Positions 23,588 through 32,788 of a stretch of 64,000 nt of DNA are shown here, in pieces. The notes under the pieces were generated by a model. The model saw only the letters and a list, made by a program, of their open reading frames with translations. It was not told the origin of the DNA and did not search any database. Both the position numbers and the translations under genes were made by a program. Every line of letters starts with the position of its first letter. The stretch's first letter is position 1. Location of the stretch: NCBI RefSeq assembly GCF_027706725.1, contig NZ_JAQFWQ010000006.1:1-64000 (forward strand), given 5' to 3'. This stretch comes from Nocardiopsis endophytica (GTDB lineage: Bacteria; Actinomycetota; Actinomycetes; Streptosporangiales; Streptosporangiaceae).

Positions 23588-25051
23588 CTAGAGGCCGAGC
23601 AGGGTCTCGATCGGCTCCAGGCAGAAGAAGACGAGGAAGGCCGCGGAGACGACCCACAGCAGCGGGTGCACGTCCTTGGGCCGCCCCTGCACCGTGCGGA
23701 TGAAGGTGTAGGTGATGAACCCGATCCCGATCCCGTTGGTGATCGAGTAGGTGAACGGCATCGCGGCGATGGTCAGGAACGCCGGGATGCCCAGGCCCAG
23801 GTCGGAGAAGTCGATCTTGGTCACCTGGGTCATCATCATGAACCCGACGATGATGAGCACCGGGGTGGCCGCCTCGAACGGCACCAGCTCCACCAGCGGC
23901 GCGAACAGGGTCGCCGCCACGAAGAGCAGGCCGGTGACCACGGGGGCGATGCCGGTCCGGGCCCCCTCGCCCACACCCGCCGAGGACTCGGCGAACACCG
24001 TGTTGACCGAGGCCGAGGCGCCGCCGCCGGCCAGCGTGCCCATGGCGTCGACCACCAGCACCTCGCGGGCGCGCGGCAGGTTGCCCTCCTCGTCGAGCAT
24101 CCCGGCCTGGCCGCCGACGCCGACCATGGTGCCCATCGTGTCGAAGAAGTCGGCCAGCAGCAGGGTGAACACCAGCAGGATCACCATCACCGCGCTGATG
24201 TTGGCGAAGCTGCCGAACAGGTTGAACTCCCCGACCAGGCTGAAGTCGGGCACCGACAGCACGTCGCCCAGCGCCGTGGGCACCGCGGGGGCCGTCAACG
24301 ACCACCCCTCGGGCGCGGCCGTCGCCTCCACGATGATCGCCACCACGGTGGCCACGCCGATCCCGATGAGCATGGCGCCCTTGACCTTGCGCACCATCAG
24401 GGCGATGGTCAGCGCCAGCCCGAGCACGAACACGGCGATGGGCCACCCGTTCAGCGCCCCGTCGCCGAGCTGGACCGGCACGGTGCTGTTCGCGGCGTCG
24501 GGCACGCGGGTGATGAAGCCGGCGTTCACGAAGCCGACGAAGGCCAGGAACATGCCCACGCCGACGGCGATGGCGGTCTTGAGCCCGGCGGGGATGGCGC
24601 GGAAGACGGCGGTGCGGAAGCCGGTGAGCACCAGGACCAGCAGCACCAGGCCTTCGAGCACCACCAGCCCCATGGCGTCGGCCCAGGTCATCTGGGGGGC
24701 CAGGGAGTAGGCCACGATGACGTTGAGGCCCATCCCGGCCGCCACCGCGAAGGGGTAGCGGCTGACGATGCCCATGAGGATCGAGATCACGCCGCCGACC
24801 AGCGCCGTGGTGGCGGCGACCCGGGCGATGCCCAGCTCGTCCCCGGCGGCGTCGGGGGCGGTCCCGATGATCAGCGGGTTCAGCACGATGATGTAGGCCA
24901 TCGCGAAGAAGGTGGCCAGGCCGCCGCGGATCTCCCGGGCGAAGGTGGACCCGCGGGCGGTGACCTGGAAGTACCGGTCGATGCGCCCGCGCATGCCGGG
25001 GGCGGAGGACTCGTCTGCGGCGGAGGGCGCCGGGGGTGGTGATGCGTTCAC
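23588..25051 (-). CDS. NCS2 purine permease (AzgA-like)
   Basis: The 487-residue, roughly twelve-to-fourteen-helix transporter shows the AzgA signatures ADFFDTMGTMVGVGGQAG and ESSAGVGEGARTGIAPVVTG, so adenine/guanine/hypoxanthine uptake is likely. The GTG start at 25051 has AAGGTCGAG upstream. It is divergent from the DUF2530 gene. A neighbourhood of this type with DUF2530 and a MarR gene is familiar in actinomycetes. I looked for a purine riboswitch in the leader and did not see one. Confidence 0.9.
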   Translation of the reverse strand: MNASPPPAPSAADESSAPGMRGRIDRYFQVTARGSTFAREIRGGLATFFAMAYIIVLNPLIIGTAPDAAGDELGIARVAATTALVGGVISILMGIVSRYPFAVAAGMGLNVIVAYSLAPQMTWADAMGLVVLEGLVLLVLVLTGFRTAVFRAIPAGLKTAIAVGVGMFLAFVGFVNAGFITRVPDAANSTVPVQLGDGALNGWPIAVFVLGLALTIALMVRKVKGAMLIGIGVATVVAIIVEATAAPEGWSLTAPAVPTALGDVLSVPDFSLVGEFNLFGSFANISAVMVILLVFTLLLADFFDTMGTMVGVGGQAGMLDEEGNLPRAREVLVVDAMGTLAGGGASASVNTVFAESSAGVGEGARTGIAPVVTGLLFVAATLFAPLVELVPFEAATPVLIIVGFMMMTQVTKIDFSDLGLGIPAFLTIAAMPFTYSITNGIGIGFITYTFIRTVQGRPKDVHPLLWVVSAAFLVFFCLEPIETLLGL

Positions 25052-25289
25052 TCGCTCGACCTTGGCATCTCGGTGATGGCGGCGGGGTTGCCGGACGGAA
25101 CCAGATTAGTTGCATATTCACACGAAAGCGGACATCTCCGGCGCATCTGCGTTCGTAGATTCCTCCAAGCCCCCCGCAGCGGCAGGGGTCGGCGCGGCGC
25201 ACGTGTGACCCGCCTCTCCCCCGCCTCTCCCCCGCCCCGCACCCGGATCCGGGCCCCCGCGCCGGGCGCACCCGCCGGACACCGTGTTC

Positions 25290-25301
25290 TAGCCTGGGGA
25301 C
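25290..25301 (+). promoter_or_regulatory. -10 hexamer for a leaderless DUF2530 transcript
   Basis: TAGCCT ends six bases before the GTG at 25302 and no Shine-Dalgarno sequence is present, the usual arrangement of actinobacterial leaderless mRNAs, where transcription starts at the start codon. Confidence 0.5.
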
Positions 25302-25595
25302 GTGCGCACACCACGACGCCCCGACCCCGAGGTCATGGAGAGCGACTACCGCATCCCGACCGCCCTCGGGACGCTGGCGTGGGCGATCGCGCTCGTCGTG
25401 CTGCTGGTGCGCGGCGACGGCCTCGCCGTGGGCGAGCGGTGGTGGATCTGGGTATGCGCGGTCGGCATCGCCCTGGGCGTGTTCGGCTACTTCTACGTCC
25501 CCCACCTGCTGGGCAAGCGCGCGGCCGCCGAGGAGCGCCGCGAACGGGAACGTGCGGACGCCTCCGAGGCACCCGATAATGGGCCCCGTGCCTGA
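25302..25595 (+). CDS. DUF2530 small membrane protein
   Basis: The 97-residue protein has two membrane helices (ALGTLAWAIALVVLLVR and WWIWVCAVGIALGVFGYFYV) joined by a short loop, followed by HLLGKRAAAEERRERERAD, a charged cytoplasmic tail. This is the DUF2530 pattern, an actinobacterial family of unknown function. It is probably leaderless. Its last eight bases overlap the GTG of the methyltransferase gene, so both are likely expressed together. Confidence 0.82.
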   Translation: MRTPRRPDPEVMESDYRIPTALGTLAWAIALVVLLVRGDGLAVGERWWIWVCAVGIALGVFGYFYVPHLLGKRAAAEERRERERADASEAPDNGPRA

Positions 25596-27075
25596 ATCGC
25601 TCCGCCCGTTCCCGCGCCGACTCGCCGACCGGCTCCGGCGCATCCTGATCGACGCCGACTACACCGTCTCCGGCGTGCGCGACCGGCTCGGCGGCACCGC
25701 CGCCCGGGCCCTGGCGCGCGAGCAGCTCATCCCCGCGCTGCGCGCCACCGGCGGTGAAGAGGGGCTGGGGCTGCTGCTGCGCCTGTGGTGGCTGCAGGAG
25801 CCCATCTCCGAGAAGTCCGCACGCGCCCTGCTTCCGGTCGACGAGCTCGCCGAGCACGGCCTGCTGGCGGCCGCCGACGGCGACGTGCGCGCGCTGGTCC
25901 ACCTCGGACCGTGGGAACTGGAGGAGGGCCGTCCCGGCTACGTCGTCAGCGACCCGACGGTGCGCCCCGGGCAGGGCGTGCCGCGCCCCGACCACGTCGT
26001 CGGGGCGGGCGGCGCCTCGGCCACCCTCTCCAAGCTGATCGTGGACGGCCCCTTCGAGCGCGCGCTCGACCTGGGGACCGGCTGCGGCGTCCAGGCGCTC
26101 CACCTGGCCTCCCGCGCCGCCGAGGTCGTGGGCACCGACCTCAACCCGCGCGCGCTGCGCATGGCCGAGATCAGCTGCGCCCTCTCCGGTGTGGAGGGCG
26201 CGGCCATGCGGGAGGGCTCCCTGTTCGACCCCGTCGAGGGGGAGCGCTTCGGGCTGATCGTGTCCAACCCGCCGTTCGTGATCACGCCCGACCCGGCCCG
26301 GTACACCTACCGGGAGTCCGACATGGGCGGCGACGCCCTCTGCGCCGAACTGGTGCGCCGCGCCCCGGACCACCTGACCGACGGCGGCTGGTGCCAGCTG
26401 CTGGGCAACTGGCTGCACGTGGACGGGGAGGACTGGCGCGACCGGGTCGGCGGCTGGGTGGCCGGGACCGGCTGCTCGGGCTGGGTGGTCCAGCGCGACG
26501 TGCAGGACCCGGCCGAGTACGTGGAGCTGTGGCTGCGCGACTCCTGCGAGCACGGAAGCCCCGAGTACACCCGCCGCTACGACGCCTGGCTGGACTACTT
26601 CGAGCGCGAGGGCGTGGAGGGGGTCGGCTTCGGCTGGATCTGCCTGCGCAACGACGGCGCCCAGGACGCGGCGGTGCGGGTGGAGGAGCTGCGCCACGAG
26701 ATCGAGCAGCCGGTCGGCCCGTACCTGCCCGGCGTGGTCGACGGCGCGATGACCGCCCACCGGCTCACCGACGCCGCGCTGCTGTCCACGCACGTGGCCC
26801 TGGCCCCGGGCGTGGTGGAGGAGCGCATCGGGGTGCCGGGGGCGCCCGACCCGCAGCGCATCGTGCTGCGCCAGGAGAACGGCCTGCACCGCGCCGCACA
26901 GGTCGGCACCGTGGAGGCGGCCCTGGCCGGGGTGTGCGACGGCACCATGCCGGTGGGACCTCTGCTGGACGCCATCGCCCAGCTGATCGAACAGGACCCC
27001 GCCAAGGTCCGCGAGGACGCCCCGGACGTCCTGCGCTCCCTGATCGCCGAGGGCTTCTTCCGCGTCGCGAGATAG
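25588..27075 (+). CDS. Two-domain class I SAM-dependent methyltransferase (DUF7059-type)
   Basis: The 495-residue protein has an N-terminal helical domain (about 1-140) and then a Rossmann methyltransferase core with ALDLGTGCGVQALHL as motif I and the amino-methylating signature SNPPFVIT. A further C-terminal winged-helix-like domain follows. The NPPF motif places it with enzymes that methylate amino groups of RNA, DNA or glutamine. The GTG at 25588 is chosen because a GATAAT -10 hexamer ends seven bases upstream with no ribosome site, suggesting another leaderless start; ATG 25579 is the alternative. The target is unknown. Confidence 0.83.
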   Translation: MPESLRPFPRRLADRLRRILIDADYTVSGVRDRLGGTAARALAREQLIPALRATGGEEGLGLLLRLWWLQEPISEKSARALLPVDELAEHGLLAAADGDVRALVHLGPWELEEGRPGYVVSDPTVRPGQGVPRPDHVVGAGGASATLSKLIVDGPFERALDLGTGCGVQALHLASRAAEVVGTDLNPRALRMAEISCALSGVEGAAMREGSLFDPVEGERFGLIVSNPPFVITPDPARYTYRESDMGGDALCAELVRRAPDHLTDGGWCQLLGNWLHVDGEDWRDRVGGWVAGTGCSGWVVQRDVQDPAEYVELWLRDSCEHGSPEYTRRYDAWLDYFEREGVEGVGFGWICLRNDGAQDAAVRVEELRHEIEQPVGPYLPGVVDGAMTAHRLTDAALLSTHVALAPGVVEERIGVPGAPDPQRIVLRQENGLHRAAQVGTVEAALAGVCDGTMPVGPLLDAIAQLIEQDPAKVREDAPDVLRSLIAEGFFRVAR

Positions 27076-27097
27076 AAGGGCGAAGCCCCTCCCGCGT

Positions 27098-27385
27098 CGA
27101 TCTCGGGGACAACGCCCCTACCGGGCCGGCTCAAGTCTTGGGTTTTCGGTGTGTGGGGGCACGGGCCGCTCGCCCGGGGCGGGTCGGTGCTCCCCGCCAC
27201 GGCCCCGGGACTACCAGGGGCACCGGCGGTGACCCGCCTGGCGGGTCACCGCCGGTGCCGCCACCTGTGCGCCCGCGACCACGGAGCTCTGCGGCCAACG
27301 CCCTGGCCGTGGTGGACGCCGACACCCCGAAATCCCAGAACTTGAGGGGCCGGTTCCGGCGTCTTTTTCCTCAACAAGGGGTCGA
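27098..27385. repeat. Long imperfect inverted repeat around a strong hairpin (MITE-like)
   Basis: The left end GTCGATCTCGGGGACAACGC, with TCAAGT and TGGGTTTTCGG further in, is mirrored by the right end, whose reverse complement reads GTCGACCCC...CCTCAAGT..TGGGATTTCGG. Between these ~60-bp arms lie about 170 bp containing the hairpin at 27221. The left arm resembles half of a subfamily B palindrome, so the structure may be a palindrome split by an insertion. It fills the space between two convergent genes. Confidence 0.55.
27221..27257. terminator. Bidirectional terminator hairpin
   Basis: A perfect 17-bp stem, CACCGGCGGTGACCCGC and its complement with loop CTG, lies between the methyltransferase stop and the sacsin-like gene stop. 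Confidence 0.75.
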
Positions 27386-30300
27386 CTACTCCAGGTCGGC
27401 CTCGGCCAGCAGGAACGGAGCCCTATCCGGCTCGCGCAGGACCGCCGCCACCAGGTGGCGCCGCGCCCATGCCCCCGTCGACCAGCACAGCGCCCGCGCC
27501 AGGCCCTCCGGGGTGGAGGCGTGCAGCGCCCCCTCGGCCTCCCGCCACTCCACCTCCGTGCCGTCCACGACCAGCGCGTCGTGGTGCACGTAGGTCAGCG
27601 CCCCCTCCGGGACGAACAGGCGCACCTCGTCCGGGACCGGGCGCACCCGGCCCGAGGACTCCACCCGGCCCTCGACCGTCTCCGACAGCAGCGACAGGTC
27701 GAGCACGTCGGCCAGCGCCTCGGCGGACGCGGCCGGCGCGGGCAGCAGCGGGCGCCCTTCCGCCAGCGGCAGCAGGTCGGGGGCGTCCACCACGGCCGCG
27801 TCCTCGGCGTCGGCCACCACGATGGCCCCTCCGCCGACCGCCCGCACCCGCTCCGGCGGCACCACCCGCTCGGCCGGGACCCGGGCCAGCGCCGCCCAGA
27901 TGCGCCGCAGCGCCGCGTGCTCCACGTGCCGCTCGGGGTCGGCCAGCCGCTCCAGCAGGTCGTCCGGGCCGTCCGGGTCGGCCAGCAGCTCCTCCAGCGA
28001 GGAGCGCACGCCCACCGCCCGCGCGAGCTCCGGGTCGAGCCCCTCCGGCGCGGGCTCGTACAGCCCCTCCAGCACCGGGTCGGCGCCGGGCAGGCGCAGA
28101 TCCCCCGGGCGGTGCCCGCCGATGCTCGCCCCGGTCCGCAGCCACCAGGCCGTGTAGGAGGGCACGTCGGCGGCGCGCCCGCCCTCCAGCAGCAGCCGCG
28201 CGGGCTCGGTGACGGCGCGGCGCGCCGGGGTGCCCGCGAGCAGCTCCAGCGCGCGCTCCCACCGGTCGGGGCGGACGAACTCCAGGTCCGCCACGGCCGT
28301 CAGCTCGGGCACGGTCGGCGGCAGGTCCTCCTCGCCCGCGCGGCGGACGGCGTCCTCGGCCCACTCCTCCAGGCCGTCGACGGGAAGCTCGTCGAGGGAC
28401 TCCTCCAGCGCCTCGCCCAGGGTGACGTCCTCGGCGCTCAGCACCGCGAAGCCGTCCAGGCAGCCCACCGCGGACAGCACCGCGCGGCCGTACCGCTCCA
28501 CCAGGTCCGGGGCGACGACGCCGAAGGGGGCGTCGTCGGCGAGGATCCCGCGCAGCGGGCTGTCCGGGAGCAGCAGCTCCCCGGCGACCGTGTAGCCGCC
28601 CTCGTCGTCGCGGAGGGCCAGCTCCGCGAGCCAGGGGCGCTCGGCGTCCGGGCCGGTCCCCGCCCCGGCGGCCGTGACCAGCTCCAGCACCGGACCGCTC
28701 ACCGCCTCGGGGTCGTCGGCGTCCAGGGACGCGCCGACCGCGGCGCGCACGGCCGGGTCGTCCAGGACCGCCTGCTCCCCGGCCTCGACGGCGCCGAGCC
28801 GCAGCAGCAGCGGGTCGGCCGCCTCGGCGTGCACGATGCGCACGCCGAGCGGGGCGAGCGCGGCGGGGTCCAGGGCCCCCGTGCCGAAGGCCTCACCGGC
28901 GGGCAGCAGCAGCCCGCGCGGGCCGCGCACGAGGCGCCCGTCGGCCAGCGGCACCGGCAGCGCGCCCAGCTCGTCCACGTCGGTGCCGCGTGCGGCGGAG
29001 GTGCGCAGCGCCCGGTACAGCCCCGCCCACCAGGAGGGCTCGGCGTCCCGGTCGGCCAGCAGGTCGGCGAGTTCGGCCGGGCCCAGACGGCGCACCCGGA
29101 GCTGGGCGAGGGCGGGGTGGCCCGCGTCGGCGCCGGGGCCCAGCGCGGTCGGCAGCGCCTCCGCCAGCACCTCGGCGACGGCCGGTCCGGGTTCGACCAG
29201 CACCGCGTCCAGGGGCCGCACGGGGCGGCCGTGCACGGTGCGCAGGAAGGGCGCCTCCTGCAGCGGCTTGGCGGCCGCTGCCCGGAAGTGCCCGTCGAAG
29301 GGGCCGTGGCCCAGGGAGGGCAGCGGCACCAGGTCGAGGGCGGCGCGCGGCTCCAGCCCGCAGAGCAGTTCGGCGTAGGCCTCGGCGGCCTCGGCCACCA
29401 GCGCCTCGGCCGCGGGGCCCTCGGCGATCCGGCGGCGGTCGGGGGTGAGCGGGAAGGTGCCGATGAGCAGGGCGGGGAGGGCCAGTTCGGCGTCGCTGGG
29501 GGTGGGGGCGTGCACCACCCGGGGCACGCCGTCGGGCAGCCCGGCCGACCCGTCGTCGGCGACGGCGGTGGCCCAGGTGAGCGTCCACTCCAGGCGCGAG
29601 CGCTCCTCGGTGGGGCGGTCGGCCAGCAGGGAGGGTTCGAGGGCGCCGGTGCGGGTGACGGTGCGCCACCGGGTGGTGCGCTCGGTGCCGCCCTCCTGGA
29701 GGGTGGTGACGACGTCGGCGGAGCGGGCCGCTCCCTCGCCGTCCCCGGTGTCCGGCGCGGCGTACGCGGCCTCTGCGGAGTCTGCGGCGTCTGCTGAGCC
29801 GGCCGCCTCGACGGCCGTCCTGCGCAGCACTCGGACGGGGCCGCCGTCGGCCTCGACGCGGACCTCCGCCAGGGCGGGCAGGGCCAGCAGGAGGGCCTCC
29901 CCCGTCCCATCCAGGAGCTCGGCGACGCGCCGACGGGTGTCGTCGTCGCGCAGGCGCAGCGTGACGGCCGTGGTGTAGCCCTCCGGGACGGCGGCCCCGG
30001 ATTCCTCGACGTCCTCGGGGGCGGCGGCGAAGGGCAGGCGCAGCAGCGGCAGGTCGCCTCCGCGCCGCTCCAGCTCCTCCGCCAGGCCGGGGTCGGCGCG
30101 CCCCGGTGCGATGAGCTCGGCGTGGACCGCGTCCCGGGCGAGCGCGCGCGACCAGCGCACAGCGCCGTCCGCAGAGACGGCGGTGACGTCGTCGGACAGG
30201 GCGGCGACCGCGGAGAATCCGACGCCGAAGCGTCCCACGGCCCCCTGCCCCTCGGAGTCGCGCTTGGCCGAGGCGCGCAGCGTCGACATCGACTCCACGC

Positions 30301-30571
30301 CGTCGGCGGTCAACGGCGCCCCGGTGTTGGCGGCGGTCAGTACGTCACCGTCCAGGCGCAGCAGCAGGCGGCCCGCACCGCCGGCGCGCGCGGCGGCATC
30401 GGCGGCGTTCTGGGCGAGCTCGACGACGGCCCGGTCCCTGTAGCCGCCGAGCGCGTGGTCCTCCTCGGCGTTGGCGTCCTCCCGGAACCGCGCGGGCGCG
30501 GCCGCCCAGCCGTCGAGCACGCGGCTCCGCAGCTCCGCGGTACCGAACGGATCGGTGTGCCTGGCCGGCAT
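27386..30571 (-). CDS. Sacsin-like GHKL ATPase protein
   Basis: The 1061-residue protein has an Hsp90/GHKL-type ATP-binding domain at its N-terminus. The N-box is ELAQNAADAA (about 51-60), the NTGAPL segment corresponds to the G1 box, and GRFGVGFSAV to the G2 box. The remaining 800 residues are acidic, Leu/Ala/Glu-rich and without a recognised enzyme domain. Bacterial sacsin-N-terminal proteins are variably linked to chaperone-like or defence functions; none is shown here. The gene stands alone and is convergent with the methyltransferase. ATG 30571 has a GGAG site about ten bases upstream. Confidence 0.82.
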   Translation of the reverse strand: MPARHTDPFGTAELRSRVLDGWAAAPARFREDANAEEDHALGGYRDRAVVELAQNAADAAARAGGAGRLLLRLDGDVLTAANTGAPLTADGVESMSTLRASAKRDSEGQGAVGRFGVGFSAVAALSDDVTAVSADGAVRWSRALARDAVHAELIAPGRADPGLAEELERRGGDLPLLRLPFAAAPEDVEESGAAVPEGYTTAVTLRLRDDDTRRRVAELLDGTGEALLLALPALAEVRVEADGGPVRVLRRTAVEAAGSADAADSAEAAYAAPDTGDGEGAARSADVVTTLQEGGTERTTRWRTVTRTGALEPSLLADRPTEERSRLEWTLTWATAVADDGSAGLPDGVPRVVHAPTPSDAELALPALLIGTFPLTPDRRRIAEGPAAEALVAEAAEAYAELLCGLEPRAALDLVPLPSLGHGPFDGHFRAAAAKPLQEAPFLRTVHGRPVRPLDAVLVEPGPAVAEVLAEALPTALGPGADAGHPALAQLRVRRLGPAELADLLADRDAEPSWWAGLYRALRTSAARGTDVDELGALPVPLADGRLVRGPRGLLLPAGEAFGTGALDPAALAPLGVRIVHAEAADPLLLRLGAVEAGEQAVLDDPAVRAAVGASLDADDPEAVSGPVLELVTAAGAGTGPDAERPWLAELALRDDEGGYTVAGELLLPDSPLRGILADDAPFGVVAPDLVERYGRAVLSAVGCLDGFAVLSAEDVTLGEALEESLDELPVDGLEEWAEDAVRRAGEEDLPPTVPELTAVADLEFVRPDRWERALELLAGTPARRAVTEPARLLLEGGRAADVPSYTAWWLRTGASIGGHRPGDLRLPGADPVLEGLYEPAPEGLDPELARAVGVRSSLEELLADPDGPDDLLERLADPERHVEHAALRRIWAALARVPAERVVPPERVRAVGGGAIVVADAEDAAVVDAPDLLPLAEGRPLLPAPAASAEALADVLDLSLLSETVEGRVESSGRVRPVPDEVRLFVPEGALTYVHHDALVVDGTEVEWREAEGALHASTPEGLARALCWSTGAWARRHLVAAVLREPDRAPFLLAEADLE

Positions 30572-30696
30572 GGGGACTCCTCCCGAGTGGGTGCGGCACT
30601 ACGGTACGCGACCGTGGGAGCGCCGTCGGAAGGGTTTTCCGGGCGTGCCCGATGGACCCGTCGGCCCCCGACCAGGGCACGACTCCCTGATGTCGT

Positions 30697-30754
30697 TGAT
30701 CTCGGGGGAAACGACGCTACCGGGCCGCTTTTAGGGGCGCTTTTCCCGAGATCA
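30697..30754. repeat. 58-bp palindrome, subfamily B copy 4
   Basis: TGATCTCGGGG...CCCGAGATCA with central CTACCGGGCCGC, in the 445-bp space between the DUF3027 stop (31017) and the sacsin-like start (30571), both on the minus strand. The symmetry extends outward as CGT...ACG. I see nothing else in that space besides upstream sequence for the sacsin-like gene. Confidence 0.8.
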
Positions 30755-31016
30755 ACGACGCAGGGGCGAATACCGTCCGACCGGGTCGGCACCCATGGCC
30801 GCCGCCCCTGCCCGCCCACGAGCCGACCACCACGACCGATAAAGGTCCTGTCCGGCCCCCGTCCCCGCAGACGTCGACACGCGGGAACACCGCCCGGCGC
30901 ACAATGTTGGCCGGGGCGCCCCGGAGGACCGGGACCCGGCGCGTGGTGTGCGGTGCCGACCCGACCGAGCGGAGAGGCGCCCGCCCTGCCCCGGCGGCCC
31001 TCCGTCACACCTCGAC

Positions 31017-31835
31017 TCAGCCCTCCGAGGAGACCAGTTCCAGTTCGGTGGTGTCGTCGAAGACGATGTGGTCGTACCCGAGCTCGTCGATGACGGGCGC
31101 GGGGGCGGGGTCGGTGCGGACCGCCTCGCGGACGGCCTCGGAGTGGGCGCCGCAGCCGTGGTCGTAGGAGACGACCCGGCCGTCGTCGGGGGCGAACTCG
31201 TTGGCGCACACGCCGAACATCCGGCGCAGGCCCCCCGCCAGCGGCGTCATGAAGCCGCAGGTGGCGCAGGTGGCCGGGGCGGCCGACGCGATCGGGCTGC
31301 GCGGCCCGGCGTCGCCGTTGTACCAGCGGTCGGCGGCGGCGTCGCGGCCCTCCCGGGACAGCACCCGGGGGCGGCCCAGCCCCGGCTCCCACGGGGCGGT
31401 GCGGTCGTCGGCCTCCTCCTCGAGGGCGTCCGCGGGGGCGTACGCGAAGCCGGGCTCCAGCCGCTCGTCGTCGGCGGAGGTGGGCAGCAGGTCGCCCACC
31501 CCCAGGTCGCCCGGGCGCAGCCGCTCCTTCCACGGCACCCACTCCGGCGCCAGCAGCGCCTCGGGCCCCGGGAGCTGCACGGCCTCGTTGACCGTGACGG
31601 CCTTGGCGCGCGCCGCGCGGACCACGGTGACGGCGTAGTGCCATCCCGGGTAGGCGGGGTCGCGGCTCTCGAACAGGTGGGTGACCAGGCGGTCGCCCTC
31701 CACGTGCGCGGACAGGTGATCGCCGACCCACTCCGGACGGGAGATCTCCACGGCGGCGGCCCGCGCGAGGTCGACCGCCTCGATGCATGCCTTGTCTGGT
31801 GCGGGGTTACGACGGCTAGGGCTCACACTCCCCAT
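31017..31835 (-). CDS. DUF3027 protein
   Basis: The 272-residue protein opens SPSRRNPAPDKACIEAVDLA and contains HVEGDRLVTHLFES and GWHYAVTVVRA, the pattern of DUF3027. It ends in a possible zinc-binding region with CATC, GVCANE and YDHGCGAHSE, four Cys and two His. The family is restricted to actinobacteria and unassigned. It lies 142 bp from a cold-shock gene transcribed in the same direction, a frequent pairing. The start is ATG 31835 or the GTG at 31826, which has GGGGAG close before it. Confidence 0.8.
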   Translation of the reverse strand: MGSVSPSRRNPAPDKACIEAVDLARAAAVEISRPEWVGDHLSAHVEGDRLVTHLFESRDPAYPGWHYAVTVVRAARAKAVTVNEAVQLPGPEALLAPEWVPWKERLRPGDLGVGDLLPTSADDERLEPGFAYAPADALEEEADDRTAPWEPGLGRPRVLSREGRDAAADRWYNGDAGPRSPIASAAPATCATCGFMTPLAGGLRRMFGVCANEFAPDDGRVVSYDHGCGAHSEAVREAVRTDPAPAPVIDELGYDHIVFDDTTELELVSSEG

Positions 31836-31977
31836 CTTCGCCGATGAGAACCACCGCCGAGGCCACGACACCGACTCGATAGACGACCGTTACGTCGGAT
31901 TGGGGAGGTACGGGGGATTTCCTCCCCCCTCCCGCGGCGATCTGTGGCGGGCGCCACAGAACGGCGCGCGGAACGGC

Positions 31978-32361
31978 TCAGGCCTCCAGGTCGTCGGCGA
32001 CCACCCGCAGCACCTGCGCGATCTTGGCGGCCTCCTTGCGGTCGGGGTGCTTTCCGCGCCGGTAGGTCGCCGAAACGCCGTCCAAGAGCTTGATCAGGTC
32101 CTCGGTGATGACCACCATCTCGTCCGGCTTCTTGCGCATCGCCTTGGCCACCGAGCGCGGCGCGTCCAGCAGCTTGACCTGCAGCGCCTGGGCGCCCTTG
32201 CGCCCCTCGACGACGCCGAACTCCACCCGCTGGCCGGCGCGCAGGGACGTGGTCCCCGCGGGCAGCGCCGAAGAGTGCACGAAGACCTCACCGCCGTCGT
32301 CGCGGGTGAGAAAGCCGAATCCCTTGTCGCCGTCGTACCACTTGACCTTGCCGGTGGGCAC
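31978..32361 (-). CDS. Cold-shock-domain protein with C-terminal extension
   Basis: The 127-residue protein starts with a cold-shock domain carrying both nucleic-acid-binding motifs, KGFGFLTRD and VFVHSSAL, in residues 1-66. A helical extension of about 60 residues unique to actinobacterial members of this size follows (AKAMRKKPDEMVVITEDLIK). It binds single-stranded RNA or DNA. The GTG at 32361 gives the canonical start VPTGKVKWYDG with GAGGTC upstream. Confidence 0.92.
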   Translation of the reverse strand: MPTGKVKWYDGDKGFGFLTRDDGGEVFVHSSALPAGTTSLRAGQRVEFGVVEGRKGAQALQVKLLDAPRSVAKAMRKKPDEMVVITEDLIKLLDGVSATYRRGKHPDRKEAAKIAQVLRVVADDLEA

Positions 32362-32580
32362 GTGTGACCTCACGCTCTCGCCGTAGGACCCTAAGGGGCG
32401 AGGCCGGGGAATCCGCCCGTCACCGGGGCAAGTCCGCTCGGCCTCTCGGGCCCATCCTTCCATAGGGGGCTTTCCAGGCTAGTGCTCGACGAAGCGGTCG
32501 AGGCAGGGACGTAAGGCCGCACATTCCTCGAAAAGGCGATAAACCCGGTGGGCCATATCCGGCCAGCCCGGCGCATGCGA

Positions 32581-32608
32581 GAGGCCCGGACGCGGATCTC
32601 CGGGCCTC
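32581..32608. terminator. Terminator-like hairpin
   Basis: GAGGCCCGGA and TCCGGGCCTC form a 10-bp stem with an 8-nt loop in the 427-bp space between the cold-shock start and the end of the next minus-strand gene, whose transcript it could end. Nothing else is recognised in this space apart from the cold-shock promoter region. Confidence 0.45.
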
Positions 32609-32788
32609 CCTTTGACGACCGCCCCCGCCACCGCTGGTTGCGGAGTTCAGGACGGGACCCGGCGGGACCGGGGCGGTGTCAATCCCTCAGCGCCCCCGGC
32701 CGGTGACCGGCGCCGAACCCGGGCGCGCACCGTCATGATTACCCTCGGCCCGAACCCGCCACGCTCACGAAACCCCTGGTCAAGGAGG

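Noticed and set aside
23588..25301. Purine riboswitch in the leader of the NCS2 permease
   Set aside because: The conserved purine-aptamer blocks are not present in 25052-25301.
21579..25643. A single 1354-codon minus-strand frame through the MFS, MarR and permease genes
   Set aside because: Only the last part (21579-22832) is a real protein. The rest is out of frame with two convincing genes on the same strand.
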